DNA of 55,146 nt from Nonomuraea endophytica (GCF_014203235.1 NZ_JACHIN010000002.1:1-55146), one strand, 5' to 3'. Positions 23,932 to 34,293 are shown, counted from the first letter of the stretch. Notes: generated from the letters alone by a model not told the origin. Made by a program: numbers and translations.

Positions 23932-26900
23932 ATGACCGATGTGCGAGTTGGATTGCTTGGGCCCTTCGAGGTCCGGAACCACGATGGGTCCATGGTCGAG
24001 GTCCCCGGAATTCGGCTGCGCGCGCTTCTCGCCGCACTCGCCCTCGAACCCGGCCGGATCGTCACCCGGGCCCGGCTCGTGGACTGGATCTGGGGGGAAC
24101 AACCGCCCGCGGACGAGGTGAACGCCCTGCAGGCGCTGGTGTCCAGGCTGCGCAGGGTGCTGCCGGACGGGGTGATCGAGGCGGACGCTGGCGGCTACCG
24201 GCTGGCCGTGCCGCCCGATGCCGTGGACGTGTCCCGGTTCGAGCAGCTGGTCGCGCAGGCCCGTGCCGCCGAGCCGGCCGCGCGGGCGGATCTGCTGCGC
24301 TCGGCCCTGGAGTTGTGGCGGGGTGCGGCGCTGGCGGACATCGCGCTGCAGGACAGCGAGGTGTTCGACGCCGTGGTCGCCCGCCTGGACGAGCTCCACG
24401 TCGCCGCGCTCGGCGACCGGGTGGACGCCGACATCCGGCTCGGCCGCGGCTCGGAGCTGGTGTCCGAGCTGACCGATCTGGTCGCCACGTACCCGCTGCG
24501 GGAGGGGTTCGTGGCCGCCCTCATGCGGGCGCTGGCCGAGGCCGGGCGGGGCAACGAGGCGCTGACCGTGTTCCAGCGCACGCGCGAACGGCTCGCCGAC
24601 GAGCTGGGCGCCGATCCGTCGGCCGAGCTGTCGGCGCTGCACACGGCGTTGCTGCGGGGCGAGCTGGGCGAGCGGACGGAGAACCGCAGGACGAACCTGC
24701 GCGCCGAGCTGACGAGCTTCGTCGGCAAGGACGGCGACGTCGGCGCGGTCGCCGGGCTGTCCATGGGGCACCGGCTGGTCACGCTGACGGGATCGGGCGG
24801 CTCCGGCAAGACGAGGCTGGCTACCGAGACCGCGCGGACCATGCTCGGTGAGCTGCCCGATGGCGCGTGGCTGGTCGAGCTGGCCTCGGTGCAGGCGGGC
24901 GGTGAGCTGGCGCAGGCCGCCCTCACCGCGCTCGGCCTGCGTGACCAGCCGTTGCTCGGTGGCGCCCGAGGCGGAGAGCCGATGGACCGGCTCCTCACCG
25001 CGCTCCGCGAGCGCACGATCCTGCTCATCCTGGACAACTGCGAGCACGTGATCGAGGCGGCCGCGGCCTTCGCCGACCGGCTGCTCGGCGAGTGCCGGCG
25101 GCTGCGGATCCTGGCCACCAGCAGAGAGCCGCTCGGCATCACCGGCGAGGTCCTGTGGCAGGTCGAGCCGCTCGCGCTGCCCACGAAGGGCGCCGAGCCC
25201 GCCGAGATCGGATCCTCGCCCGCGGTGCGGCTGCTGCGCGACCGCGCGGATCTGGTCCGCAAGGACATCGGCTCCGACCCGGACACCTTGGCGGCCATGG
25301 AGCGGATCTGCCGGGCGCTCGACGGGGTGCCGCTGGCGATCGAGCTGGCCGCGGCGCGGCTGCGCACCATGTCCATCGATCAGCTGGCCCGCCGCCTCGA
25401 CGACCGCTTCCGGCTGCTGACCAGCGGCAGCCGTACCGTACTTCCCCGGCACAAGACGCTGCGCGCGGTCGTCGACTGGAGCTGGGACCTTCTGACCGAG
25501 GCCGAGCGGAGCGTGCTGCGGCGGCTCTCGGTGTTCTCCGGCGGCGTGAGCCTGGAAGCGGCGGAACGCGTGTGCCCGGAGGAGGCGCTGGACGGCGAGC
25601 TGGTCTTCGACGTGCTGAGCGCGCTGGCCGAGAAGTCGCTGCTGCTCACCGACCACGCCGGCGCGCCGCGCTACCGGATGCTCAACACCATCAGGGAGTA
25701 CGCCGCCGACCGCCTGGCCGAAGCCGGAGAGAGCGAGTCGGCCCGCCGGGCGCACCTCGCCTACTTCACCGAACTGGCCACGACCGCCGATCCGCACCTG
25801 CGCACGATCGCGCAGCTGGAGTGGCTGACCGTGATCACCCCCGAGCACGACAACATCAGTACGGCCCTGCGCGGGGCGATCGCCGAGGGCTGGGCCCAGG
25901 AGGCGATGCTGCTGGTCGGGGCCGTGGGCTGGTACTGGTTCCTGGCCGGGCACCGGGCCGAGGGCGCCGAGCTGAGCATCGCCGCGTGCTCCCTGCCGGG
26001 TGAGGCCACCGACGAGGTGCGGGCGCTGGCGTACGCCATCGTGACCATGTTCCTGACCTCCGGGGTCGGCCGCGACCAGTATCAGGCGGAGGAGTGGATC
26101 CACGAGGCGCACCGGTTCACCCAGCTCAGCGAGTCGCGCCACCCCATTCTCGGCTTCGTCGAGCTGTGGGAGCAGATGCTGCGGGAGCCGTCGGGCGGGT
26201 TCCTGCGTTCGCTGGAGCCGCTCATCACCGGCGCCGATCCCTGGGTGCGCGCGCAGGCCAGGCTCACCCGCGGCCGGCTGCGGCTCACGCTCGGCGCCGA
26301 CGAGACCGACGTGGACACCGACGTCGAGATCTCCCTGGCCGAGTTCCGCGGGCTGGGTGAGCGGATGGGGACCTCGCTGGCGCTGACGTTCATGGCCGAT
26401 CGGCTCGCCATGCGCGGCGAGTTCACCCGCGCGTGTGAGCACTACGAGGAGGCGGCGACCGCGCTGCGCGACCTGGGCGTGCGGGAGGAGGTGGCCAGCT
26501 TGCGGGCGCGGCAGGCCCAGCTGTACTGGCTGCTCGGCGACGAGCGGTCCAGCACGTCCGCGATGGCCGAGGCGGAGCGGAGCGCGAGCGGGATCACCTG
26601 GCCGGAGGAGCTGGCCGATCTGGAGATCTCCAAGGCGCAGCTCGCCCGCTGGCGCGGCGAGCCGGACGTGGCCCGCAGGCACCTGGACGCGGTGCGGACG
26701 CTGATGGGCGAGGAGGGCCCGAGCCTCCTGACCCGGGTCAAGTCCACGGACCTGCTCGGCTATCTCGCCGAGGATCTGGAGGAGTCGCGGGCGCATCGCC
26801 GCGAGGCGTTCGGCGCGGCCGTGGAGGCGACGTATCCGCCGCTGATCGCCGAGGTGCTGATCGGGATCGCGGACCTCGCGCTGCGCCTGGGACAGAACGA

Positions 26901-27087
26901 GCAGGCGGTGCGGTTGCTCGCGGCCAGCGACGGTGTGCGCGGCACCGGGGACCTATCGCAGCCGGACGCTGCCAGGATCACCGCGGAGACGCGCGATCGC
27001 CTCGGTGAAACGGAGTTCACCGAGGCGGTTCTGGCCGGACAGCAGCGGGACTGGCGGGAGCTGGCCGAGGTCACGCTCGCTTCGTGA
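23932..27087 (+). CDS. SARP/AfsR-like regulator with BTAD and NB-ARC-type ATPase
   Basis: The 1051-residue protein starts with an OmpR-type winged helix (VRVGLLGPFEV to GGYRL, about 4-90). A BTAD domain follows (about 95-245; ELGADPSAEL). Next is an AAA/NB-ARC ATPase with Walker A GSGGSGKT at 287-294 and LLILDNCEHV as Walker B, then a helical TPR-like C-terminal half. Relatives switch on secondary-metabolite or stress genes. The start could be ATG 23932 or GTG 23941. The neighbouring convergent ABC exporter overlaps its 3' end by 17 bases and may be a target. Confidence 0.93.
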   Translation: MTDVRVGLLGPFEVRNHDGSMVEVPGIRLRALLAALALEPGRIVTRARLVDWIWGEQPPADEVNALQALVSRLRRVLPDGVIEADAGGYRLAVPPDAVDVSRFEQLVAQARAAEPAARADLLRSALELWRGAALADIALQDSEVFDAVVARLDELHVAALGDRVDADIRLGRGSELVSELTDLVATYPLREGFVAALMRALAEAGRGNEALTVFQRTRERLADELGADPSAELSALHTALLRGELGERTENRRTNLRAELTSFVGKDGDVGAVAGLSMGHRLVTLTGSGGSGKTRLATETARTMLGELPDGAWLVELASVQAGGELAQAALTALGLRDQPLLGGARGGEPMDRLLTALRERTILLILDNCEHVIEAAAAFADRLLGECRRLRILATSREPLGITGEVLWQVEPLALPTKGAEPAEIGSSPAVRLLRDRADLVRKDIGSDPDTLAAMERICRALDGVPLAIELAAARLRTMSIDQLARRLDDRFRLLTSGSRTVLPRHKTLRAVVDWSWDLLTEAERSVLRRLSVFSGGVSLEAAERVCPEEALDGELVFDVLSALAEKSLLLTDHAGAPRYRMLNTIREYAADRLAEAGESESARRAHLAYFTELATTADPHLRTIAQLEWLTVITPEHDNISTALRGAIAEGWAQEAMLLVGAVGWYWFLAGHRAEGAELSIAACSLPGEATDEVRALAYAIVTMFLTSGVGRDQYQAEEWIHEAHRFTQLSESRHPILGFVELWEQMLREPSGGFLRSLEPLITGADPWVRAQARLTRGRLRLTLGADETDVDTDVEISLAEFRGLGERMGTSLALTFMADRLAMRGEFTRACEHYEEAATALRDLGVREEVASLRARQAQLYWLLGDERSSTSAMAEAERSASGITWPEELADLEISKAQLARWRGEPDVARRHLDAVRTLMGEEGPSLLTRVKSTDLLGYLAEDLEESRAHRREAFGAAVEATYPPLIAEVLIGIADLALRLGQNEQAVRLLAASDGVRGTGDLSQPDAARITAETRDRLGETEFTEAVLAGQQRDWRELAEVTLAS

Positions 27088-27831
27088 ACGCCGCGCGCGC
27101 CCACAGGTAGCCGACCAGCGAGAGGCCCACGCACCAGGCGACCGCCGCGATGGCCGAGCCCGTCGAGGGCGTGCCGGTCAGCAGCCCGCGCAGGGTTTCG
27201 ATGATCGGGGTGAACGGCTGGTACTCGGCGAACTCCCGCACACCGGGACCCATCTTGTCGGCCGGGACGAACGCGCTGCTCAGGAAGGGAAGAAGCATCA
27301 GAGGGACACCGGCGAGGCCCGCGCTCTCCGGGGTCTTCGCGGCGAGCCCGGAGGCCACGGTCAGCCAGCCGATCGCCAGCACCGTCAGCGCGACGATGCC
27401 GATCGCGCCGAGCCACTGCGGGAAGCTCGCCGTCGGGCTGAATCCCATGAGCAACGCCACCCCGATGATGATCGCGATGGACACCAGGGTCCGCAACATG
27501 ATCGCGATCACGTGCGCGTTCAGCACCGCGGCCCGCGACACGTCCATGACCCGCAATCTGTTGATGAATCCGGTCGTCATGTCGGAGTTCACCGCGGTGG
27601 CCGTGGGCCGATGCCGTAGCCGATGGTCAAGATGATCAAACCTGGCGTCGCGTAGTCGACGTAGTCGGTGCCGACGCTGAACGAGCCGCCGAAGACATAC
27701 ACCATGAGGAACATCACGAAGACCGGCACGATGATGGCGTTGAACAGCGCCAGCGGGTTGCGCATCGTGTGCCGGAAGTTGCGCCGCATCATGGTCGCGG
27801 AGTCCGCGAAAGTGGCTGAGATGGCGTTCAT
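27071..27831 (-). pseudogene. ABC-2 type (DrrB-like) permease, frameshifted
   Basis: The N-terminal part (27831 to about 27612, MNAISATFADS to TIGYGIG) and the C-terminal part (from 27592, NSDMTTGFINRL to AAFTKRA) are consecutive pieces of one DrrB-type permease. They lie in different frames. Loss of one base near 27605-27613 would explain this. The upstream frame stops at TGA 27591-27589, and that stop overlaps a GTG that could restart the downstream frame (GTGA). So either the gene is broken, or the read has an error, or two coupled fragments of about 80 and 173 residues are made. It overlaps the ATP-binding gene by ATGA. Confidence 0.8.
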
Positions 27832-28772
27832 CGGGCGCTGACCTCCTTGTTGCCGTGGCCGGTGAGAGCGAGGAAGACGTCGTCGAGGTCCGGTGTGTGC
27901 ACCGACAGCTCCTCGACTTCGATGGACTGGGCGTCGAGCCGGTCGAGCAGCGCGCGCAGCGAGCGCACCCCGCCGTCGCCGGGCACCCGCAGGGCCAGCT
28001 CGTCGTCGTCCCGCGTGGCGCCGCGCAGGACCTGCGCCGCGACGTCGAGGGCGCGCCGGTCGGCGAACCGCAGCCGGATGTGGCTGCCGGGGATGCGGCG
28101 CTTGAGCTCGTCGGCGGTGCCCTCGGCGACCACCCGGCCCTGGTCGAGTACGGCGATGCGGTCGGCGAGCTGGTCGGCCTCTTCGAGGTACTGGGTGGTG
28201 AGGAAGATCGTGGTGCCTTCGGCGACCAGCTCCCGGATGATCTCCCACATGGTGCGGCGGCTGCGCGGGTCGAGTCCCGTCGTGGGCTCGTCCAGGAAGA
28301 TGATCCGCGGCGCGCCGACCAGCGTCATGGCCAGGTCGAGCTTGCGGCGCATGCCGCCGGAGTAGGACACCGCCCGCTTGCCCGCCGCCTCGACCAGGTC
28401 GAAGCGCTCGAGCAACTGGGCGGTGACGCGCCTGCCGTCCCGCTTGGGCAGGTGCAGGAGATCCGCCATCATCAGCAGGTTCTCCTCGCCGGTGAGGAGC
28501 TCGTCCACCGCGGCGAACTGGCCGGTGACCCCGATCGCCGCGCGCACCGCCTTGGTCTGCGTGGCGATGTCGTGCCCGGCGACGAGCGCCGTCCCGGCGT
28601 CGGGGGTCAGCAGCGTGCTCAGCACGTTGACCGTCGTCGTCTTGCCGGCGCCGTTGGGGCCGAGCAGGGCGAAGATCGTGCCGGTTCGGACGTTCAGGTC
28701 GATGCCGTCGAGGACGACTTTGTCTTTGTAGGCCTTTCGCAGCCCCTGGGCGGCGATGGCGGAACCGTTCAT
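27828..28772 (-). CDS. ABC transporter ATP-binding protein (DrrA-like)
   Basis: The protein has 314 residues. Walker A is GPNGAGKTT, the signature is SYSGGMRRKLDLAMTL, Walker B is IIFLDEPTTGLDP, and the switch His is replaced by Gln in LTTQYLEEAD, as in daunorubicin-resistance exporters. The C-terminal extension (VHTPDLDDVFLALTG) also matches that family. With the split permease it would form a multidrug or secondary-metabolite exporter. The frameshift downstream makes function doubtful. Confidence 0.95.
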   Translation of the reverse strand: MNGSAIAAQGLRKAYKDKVVLDGIDLNVRTGTIFALLGPNGAGKTTTVNVLSTLLTPDAGTALVAGHDIATQTKAVRAAIGVTGQFAAVDELLTGEENLLMMADLLHLPKRDGRRVTAQLLERFDLVEAAGKRAVSYSGGMRRKLDLAMTLVGAPRIIFLDEPTTGLDPRSRRTMWEIIRELVAEGTTIFLTTQYLEEADQLADRIAVLDQGRVVAEGTADELKRRIPGSHIRLRFADRRALDVAAQVLRGATRDDDELALRVPGDGGVRSLRALLDRLDAQSIEVEELSVHTPDLDDVFLALTGHGNKEVSAR

Positions 28773-28855
28773 GACCGCAACGATCGCCGACCGCTCTGAT
28801 ACGGAGCCGTCACCGTCCTGACGCGGCCGCTGACACGGCCCGGGAGGTCAGGAGG

Positions 28856-29068
28856 TCAGCCGCAGCAGCCGCCTCCGCAGCACCCGCCCCCGCCGCCACC
28901 ACCGCCGCGCGGAGCGGCGGCGCCGCCGGTCATCGCGACCGTGGACAGCAGTTTGACGGTGTCCTCGTGCCCGTCAGGGCAGGTGGCCGGGTCGTCGGAG
29001 GCGGCCATCGGGCGCGACACCTCGAACGTGGAGCCGCATGCGCGGCAGCGGAAGTCGTAACGCGGCAT
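28856..29068 (-). CDS. FmdB family zinc ribbon protein
   Basis: The 70-residue protein starts MPRYDFRCRACGSTFEVSRPM with a CxxC pair and a second site CPDGHEDTVKLLS, where the second pair is Cys/His-like. The tail is Gly-rich with cysteine pairs (GGCCGGGCCG). This is the usual look of the FmdB regulatory/zinc-ribbon family. Its role is unknown, possibly metal or nucleic-acid binding. Confidence 0.9.
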   Translation of the reverse strand: MPRYDFRCRACGSTFEVSRPMAASDDPATCPDGHEDTVKLLSTVAMTGGAAAPRGGGGGGGGCCGGGCCG

Positions 29069-29077
29069 GCTCCTACA

Positions 29078-29890
29078 TTAGGGCGCGTAGGTCACGTGGG
29101 CGTAGTCCGCGTGCGGTTCGTAGCCGATCGACTGGTAGATCGCGTTGCTGGTCGGGTTGCCGAGGTCGGTGAAGAGCACGATCTCCTTGGCCCGTTCGTC
29201 GAGGCCGGCCCGGCTGGCGTGGGCGGTGACGGCGGCGCCGTACCCGCGACGACGGCAGGACGGCGGCGTGTACACCGGCCCGATGCGGCTGACCCCGCCC
29301 TGTGCGGGCGAGAGCGCCGCGAACGACACCGGAGCCCCGTCGGACACCCAGAGGAAGATGTCACCGGCGGCGATCCTGCGCAGCACCCGCTCGGTCATGT
29401 CGCCGCGGTCGGCGGAGATGCTGATCTCCTCGCCGAACGCGTGATACCAGCTCACGAGCAACGGCAGATCTCCCGGTACGGCACGCCGCGCCTGCCCCGG
29501 CACGTCGGGAAGGGTGAGGCCGCCGAGCCGGTAAAGCCGCTCCTCGACGGTGTGCGCGAGCACCGCCCCGCGGGCGCGGGTGAAGACGGAGACCAGTTCG
29601 CGCGGTCCCATCACCTCGGGAATCTCCCGGTCGGCCAGCGCCCCGGCCAGTTCCGCGACGGCCTCGGCGGGCATCACGGCCAGCCCGAGCGGCGCCGGAG
29701 GAGTGCGGAAGGCGGCCCCGCGGACCTGCCCGTCCACGCTCCACCACCCGTAGTAGGCCCCATCGGACGGCATGCCGGCGCGGATGCCCGCCATGACCGT
29801 GAGCGGCACGGTGTTGCGCAGGGGATCGTCGAGCAGGAAGGCGGTGGCGGCGTCGGGGAAGGCCGCGAGGTCCGCCGTGAAAGACCACAT
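29078..29890 (-). CDS. GNAT family N-acetyltransferase
   Basis: The 270-residue protein has an N-terminal half resembling the degenerate GNAT repeat seen in actinobacterial double-GNAT proteins. The C-terminal half carries the acetyl-CoA site: IGPVYTPPSCRRRGYGAAVTAHASRA, then FTDLGNPTSNAIYQSIGYEPHADYAHV. Substrate is unknown. The start giving MWSFTADL is the first sensible one. It lies just downstream of the HNH gene on the same strand. Confidence 0.88.
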   Translation of the reverse strand: MWSFTADLAAFPDAATAFLLDDPLRNTVPLTVMAGIRAGMPSDGAYYGWWSVDGQVRGAAFRTPPAPLGLAVMPAEAVAELAGALADREIPEVMGPRELVSVFTRARGAVLAHTVEERLYRLGGLTLPDVPGQARRAVPGDLPLLVSWYHAFGEEISISADRGDMTERVLRRIAAGDIFLWVSDGAPVSFAALSPAQGGVSRIGPVYTPPSCRRRGYGAAVTAHASRAGLDERAKEIVLFTDLGNPTSNAIYQSIGYEPHADYAHVTYAP

Positions 29891-29937
29891 GCCGCGATCC
29901 TCGCAGGTCGCGGCATGTGGCCTCAAAGCGGTTTTCG

Positions 29938-30444
29938 TCAGGCAGCGGCTTCCAGATAGGGCGCCCACTGCGGGTCGCCCACCATGGAGGCGCCGATGAG
30001 CCGCCAATGGGCACCGCGCGGAACCGCCGGGGACACGCGCAGCGACCACCCCAGCTCCTCCAGGAACTTGTCGGCCTTGCGATGGTTGCACGGGGTGCAG
30101 GAGGCGACGCAGTTCTCCCACGTGTGCGTGCCACCCCGCGAGCGCGGGATGACATGGTCGATCGTCTCGGCCTTCTGACCGCAGTAGGCGCAACGGAAGT
30201 CGTCGCGGCGCATGAGTGCGGCCCTGGTCAGGGGGATGCGGGACCGGTAGGGAATACGGACATATCTCCTGAGCCTGATCACCGAAGGCACCTCCAGCGT
30301 ACGGCTGGCCGAGCGGAGCACCGCTCCCCTGCCGTCACGGTGGACGACGTCCGCCTTCTCCCTCAGCACCAGCACGATGGCGCGGTGCAGCGAGAGCGTG
30401 GTCAGTGGCTCATAGGTGGCGTTCAATAGCAGGACCTGGCGCAT
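29938..30444 (-). CDS. HNH endonuclease family protein
   Basis: The 168-residue protein is of the common actinobacterial type beginning MRQVLLLNATYEPL. The HNH/zinc site is CAYCGQKAETIDHVIPRSRGG, THTWENCVASC and CNHRKAD, with both CxxC pairs and the catalytic His. The ATG at 30444 has GGGGAGAG upstream; longer in-frame starts reach into non-conserved sequence. The biological target is unknown. The 265 bases between this gene and 30710 contain no gene and presumably two divergent promoters. Confidence 0.88.
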   Translation of the reverse strand: MRQVLLLNATYEPLTTLSLHRAIVLVLREKADVVHRDGRGAVLRSASRTLEVPSVIRLRRYVRIPYRSRIPLTRAALMRRDDFRCAYCGQKAETIDHVIPRSRGGTHTWENCVASCTPCNHRKADKFLEELGWSLRVSPAVPRGAHWRLIGASMVGDPQWAPYLEAAA

Positions 30445-30709
30445 CACGAGGACTCTCCCCGCTGGGCGCGTATCAAAGGGGACATGCCGTGGCATGTCCC
30501 GGCTGGCGGCCCCTCCTGGGGCACTGATGCTTCCGTCACGTGGACCTCCGCCGGACGGCCCGACGGATGGTGTCACCACGGCGCCGCCCTCTGCCCAAGT
30601 CTGTCGTCAAAGGCGCACATCCCGCCACCTCTTAACGAACTAGAGGGACGCACGGTGTGTTTTATGCCCGGATCACCTGCGCTTTACGCCCCGCCGGTAG
30701 GGTCAAGGC

Positions 30710-32746
30710 ATGTATCCGACCGCACGCCGAGAAGAGCTCGTCGACGATCTGCACGGCACCCCGGTGCCCGACCCCTACCGCTGGCTCGAGGACCCGGACA
30801 GCCCGGAGACCCAGGGCTGGCTGCTCGGGCAGGAAGCGCTGTACGAAGAGCAGGTCAAGCCGCAGCGCTTCCGCGAGCGGATCGAGGAGCTCCTGCAGTC
30901 GGGTTCGGTCGGCGTCCCGGTCTGGCGCGGCGAGCGGTACTTCTTCTCCCGGCGCATGCCCGGCCAGGAGCACGCGGTCTATTACGTGGTGGATCCCGAC
31001 GGGACCGAGCGGCCCCTGATCGACCCCATGCGGATCGACCCGTCCGGGCTGACGACGCTCGACGCGGTGCAGCCTGACAAGGAAGGGCGGCTGCTGGCGT
31101 ACCAGATCTCGGTGGGCGGCGACGAGGAGTCGGTGCTTTACCTCATCGACGTGGCGACGGGCGCGCGGCTGGAGGGGCCGATCGACCGCTGCCGCTACTC
31201 CCCCATCGCGTGGCTGCCCGGCGGCGAGGCCTTCTACTACGTGCGCCGCCTGCCGGGCACGGAGGTTCCGGAGAACGAGCGGCAGTTCCATCGCCGCGTC
31301 TACCTGCACCGCGTCGGCACCTCCACCGAGGACGACGTGATGATCTTCGGTGCCGGGCTGAAGATGACGAACTACTACGGTGTCTCGGTCTCGCGCGACG
31401 GCCGCTGGCTGCAGATCTCCGCCTCAGAGGGTACGGCTCCGCGCAACGACCTCTGGGTGGCCGACCTGACCGCCTCCCCCCTCGACGACCCTGACCTGGT
31501 CGTCGTCCAGGAGGGCGTGGACGCGCAGACCGGGCTGCACTTCGGCCGCGACGGCCGCCTGTACGTGCACACCGACCGCGGCGCCCCGCGCGGCCGGATC
31601 TGCCTCGCCGACCCCGCCGAGCCACAGGTCTGGCGCGACCTGATCCCGGAGGACGCCGAGGCGGTCCTGTCGGACTTCGCGATCCTCGACGACCTCACCA
31701 ACCCGGTCATGCTGGTCGGCTGGACCCGGCACGCGATCAGCGAGATCAGCGTGCACCGCCTGGAGGACGGCGAGCGCCTGGGCGAGGTGCCGACGCCGGG
31801 GCTGGGCTCGATCGGCGGCATCTCCGAGCGGCCCGAAGGCGGCTACGAGGCGTGGTTCGGCTACACCGACAACACCACCCCGCCCACCATCCAGCGCTAC
31901 GACGCGCGCACCGGCGAGACCACGCTGTGGGCGGCCTCCCCCGGCGCGGTCGACGTGCCGCCGGTCAAGACCTCGCAGGCCGTCTACACCTCGAAGGACG
32001 GCACCGAGGTCCGCATGCTGATCATCGAGCCGGTCGACCGCGACGGCCCACGCCCGACGATTCTCAACGGCTACGGTGGCTTCGGCATCTCCATGACGCC
32101 CGGCTACTCGGCCTCGATCCTGACCTGGGTCGAGGCGGGCGGCGTCTACGCCATCGCGAACCTGCGCGGCGGCGGCGAGGAGGGCGAGGACTGGCACCGC
32201 GCCGGGATGCTCGGCAACAAGCAGAACGTCTTCGACGACTTCCACGCCGCGGCCGAGCACCTGATCGCCACCGGCGTCACCACCTCCGCGCAGCTCGGCA
32301 TCTCCGGCGGCTCCAACGGCGGCCTCCTGGTCGGCGCCGCCCTCACCCAGCGGCCGGAGCTCTACGCGGCCGTGGTCTGCTCGGCGCCGCTGCTCGACAT
32401 GGTGCGTTACGAGCTGTTCGGCCTGGGCGCGACGTGGAACGTGGAGTACGGCTCGGCCAACGACCCCGAGGCGTTCGGCTGGCTGTGGAGCTATTCGCCC
32501 TATCACCATGTGCGGGAGGGCGTGCCGTACCCGGCGACGCTGTTCACCGTCTTCCAGTCGGACAGCCGCGTGCACCCGCTGCACGCGTGGAAGATGTGCG
32601 CGGCCCTGCAGCACGCCAGCGGCGGCTCGCGGCCGGTGCTGCTGCGCAACGAGACCGAGGTCGGGCATGGCGCGCGTTCGCTGAGCCGCACCATCGACCT
32701 GTCGGCCGACACCCTGACGTTCCTGGCGCGGAACACGGGGCTGTGA
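30710..32746 (+). CDS. prolyl oligopeptidase family protein (S9A)
   Basis: The protein has 678 residues, cytosolic (no signal peptide). The N-terminal part ([13 protein letters not shown]) and a beta-propeller region are followed by an alpha/beta-hydrolase domain with the catalytic triad Ser535 (GISGGSNGG), Asp618 (FQSDSRVHP) and His653 (VGHGARS). Such enzymes cleave short peptides after proline. It is coupled by GTGA to the NUDIX gene downstream. Confidence 0.95.
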   Translation: MYPTARREELVDDLHGTPVPDPYRWLEDPDSPETQGWLLGQEALYEEQVKPQRFRERIEELLQSGSVGVPVWRGERYFFSRRMPGQEHAVYYVVDPDGTERPLIDPMRIDPSGLTTLDAVQPDKEGRLLAYQISVGGDEESVLYLIDVATGARLEGPIDRCRYSPIAWLPGGEAFYYVRRLPGTEVPENERQFHRRVYLHRVGTSTEDDVMIFGAGLKMTNYYGVSVSRDGRWLQISASEGTAPRNDLWVADLTASPLDDPDLVVVQEGVDAQTGLHFGRDGRLYVHTDRGAPRGRICLADPAEPQVWRDLIPEDAEAVLSDFAILDDLTNPVMLVGWTRHAISEISVHRLEDGERLGEVPTPGLGSIGGISERPEGGYEAWFGYTDNTTPPTIQRYDARTGETTLWAASPGAVDVPPVKTSQAVYTSKDGTEVRMLIIEPVDRDGPRPTILNGYGGFGISMTPGYSASILTWVEAGGVYAIANLRGGGEEGEDWHRAGMLGNKQNVFDDFHAAAEHLIATGVTTSAQLGISGGSNGGLLVGAALTQRPELYAAVVCSAPLLDMVRYELFGLGATWNVEYGSANDPEAFGWLWSYSPYHHVREGVPYPATLFTVFQSDSRVHPLHAWKMCAALQHASGGSRPVLLRNETEVGHGARSLSRTIDLSADTLTFLARNTGL

Positions 32747-33156
32747 ACCGGCGGCGGCTGGCCGCGTACGCGATGATCGTGCGCGGCGAGGACATTCTGC
32801 TCGCCCACTACGTCAACGCGGAGACCCGGCACTGGACGCTGCCGGGCGGCGGCGTCGAGCACGGCGAGGACCCCTACGACGCGGTGGTGCGCGAGGTCGA
32901 GGAGGAGACCGGCTACACGGTCGTGCCCGAGGTGCTGATCGGCGTCAACAGCTTCCATCCCCAGCCGGAGTTCCAGGCGGTGCGGCTGTTCTGGGAGGCG
33001 CGCGTCGTCGGCGGTGAGCTGCGCTTCGAGGTGGGCGGCAGCACCGACCGGGCGGAGTGGTTCCCGCTGGCCGAGGTGGCGGGGCTGGAGCGCTCGGAGG
33101 TCGTGGACCGCGGGCTCGAACTGCTGCGCGCGCGGCCAAAGAGCGGGCACCTATAG
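32743..33156 (+). CDS. NUDIX hydrolase
   Basis: The 137-residue protein has a complete Nudix box: GGVEHGEDPYDAVVREVEEE and TGY follow LPGG. It is expected to hydrolyse a nucleoside-diphosphate-linked compound; the substrate is not predictable. The GTG start overlaps the prolyl oligopeptidase stop (GTGA), so the two are translated together. Confidence 0.92.
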   Translation: MNRRRLAAYAMIVRGEDILLAHYVNAETRHWTLPGGGVEHGEDPYDAVVREVEEETGYTVVPEVLIGVNSFHPQPEFQAVRLFWEARVVGGELRFEVGGSTDRAEWFPLAEVAGLERSEVVDRGLELLRARPKSGHL

Positions 33157-33163
33157 TCGGAGT

Positions 33164-33946
33164 GTGGACGACCTGACGGTGGTCGAGCGGGCCCCCGGGC
33201 CCGCGCTGCGGCCGTACGTCATGGGGCTGTACGCCTACCGCGAGCGGTACGCGCAGCCCCACGTCCGCCTGGAACCAGCCCTGCCGGGCGCGGTGCTCAT
33301 CATCGGGTTCGGCGCGCCCATGCAGGTCGACGGCGGCCGGTTCACCTCCTTCACCGGCGGCCTGACCGACCGCTACACCGTCACCACGACCCAGGCGCCC
33401 ACCGAGGGCGTGGAGGCGCTCCTCACCCCGTTCGGGGCGCGTCGCCTGTACGGCGTGCCGATGCGCGAGCTGACCAACCTGATCCTCCCGGCCGACGACC
33501 TGCTCGCGGGCTGGACCCAACGGCTCGGCCAGGTGGAAGGCTGGCCGGAACGGCTGGCGCTGTTCGAGTCGATGCTGACCACGCGCATCCACGGCGGCCC
33601 CGAGCCGCGCGGCGAGGTCGGCTGGGCCTGGGCGCGGCTGCTGGAGTCCGGTGGCTCGGTGAGCGCGGCGGCCCTGTCGGAGGAGCTCGGCTGGAGCCAC
33701 CGGCATCTGGTCGCCCAGTTCCACGACGAGGTCGGGCTGGCGCCCAAGGCGGCGGCGCGGCTGATCAGGTTCGATCGTGCGCGGCGGATGTTGCGCTCCG
33801 GCGTCCCGCCCGCGCGGACCGCGGCGGTGTGCGGCTACTACGACCAGGCGCACATGAACAGGGACTTCCGCCTGCTCTGCGGCGAGACGCCCGGTCATAT
33901 TTTTCCAAGACCCGCGGCGGCGGCCACGCCAGACTCGGCCCCATGA
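33164..33946 (+). CDS. AraC family transcriptional regulator
   Basis: The protein has about 260 residues. An N-terminal ligand-binding-like domain is followed by two HTH motifs of AraC type (AAALSEELGWSHRHLVAQFHDEVGL and RTAAVCGYYDQAHMNRDFRLLCGETP). The start is unsure: GTG 33164 is very close to a GGAG, and GTG 33179 is an alternative. It overlaps the following VOC gene by ATGA, so it probably regulates its own operon. Confidence 0.87.
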   Translation: MDDLTVVERAPGPALRPYVMGLYAYRERYAQPHVRLEPALPGAVLIIGFGAPMQVDGGRFTSFTGGLTDRYTVTTTQAPTEGVEALLTPFGARRLYGVPMRELTNLILPADDLLAGWTQRLGQVEGWPERLALFESMLTTRIHGGPEPRGEVGWAWARLLESGGSVSAAALSEELGWSHRHLVAQFHDEVGLAPKAAARLIRFDRARRMLRSGVPPARTAAVCGYYDQAHMNRDFRLLCGETPGHIFPRPAAAATPDSAP

Positions 33947-34293
33947 CACGCACTGTTTTCGCGCTCGCGCGCTACGAGGACCCGGCCAAGGCGATCGAAT
34001 TCCTGGCCGCCGCCTTCGGCTTCACCGCCCACGAGGTCAGCAAGGACGACTCGGGCGCGGTCGTGCACGCCGAGCTGCTGGTCGGGGATGACATGATCAT
34101 GATCGGCAAGGGGCAGCCGGGCGGGCCGGGCATCTACGTCGCCGTCGACGACCCCGACGCCCACCACGACCACGCCAAGGCGGCGGGCGCCACGATCACC
34201 ATGGAGCTGGTCGACCAGTCCTACGGCTCCCGCGAGTACGGCTGCGCCGACATCGAGGGCAACACCTGGTTCTTCGGCACCTACCGCCCTTAG
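33943..34293 (+). CDS. VOC (glyoxalase/bleomycin-resistance fold) protein
   Basis: The 116-residue single-domain protein has the paired beta-alpha-beta-beta-beta pattern: ARYEDPAKAIEFLAAAFGF, ELLVGDDMIMIG, AVDDPDAHHDHAKAAGA and the terminal EYGCADIEGNTWFFGTYRP. Members include metal-dependent lyases, dioxygenases and drug-binding proteins; none can be singled out. It is translated with the AraC regulator. Confidence 0.88.
   Translation: MTRTVFALARYEDPAKAIEFLAAAFGFTAHEVSKDDSGAVVHAELLVGDDMIMIGKGQPGGPGIYVAVDDPDAHHDHAKAAGATITMELVDQSYGSREYGCADIEGNTWFFGTYRP

Noticed and set aside
23864..23935. 23-codon frame MKVGRVYGLHAPAISSW overlapping the SARP start as ATGA
   Set aside because: The overlap is suggestive, but there is no ribosome site and no conserved feature; likely chance.
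23881..26796. 971-codon minus-strand open frame opposite the SARP-like gene
   Set aside because: Low-complexity Arg/Gln/Gly/His composition typical of the antisense of a GC-rich gene, with no recognisable domain.
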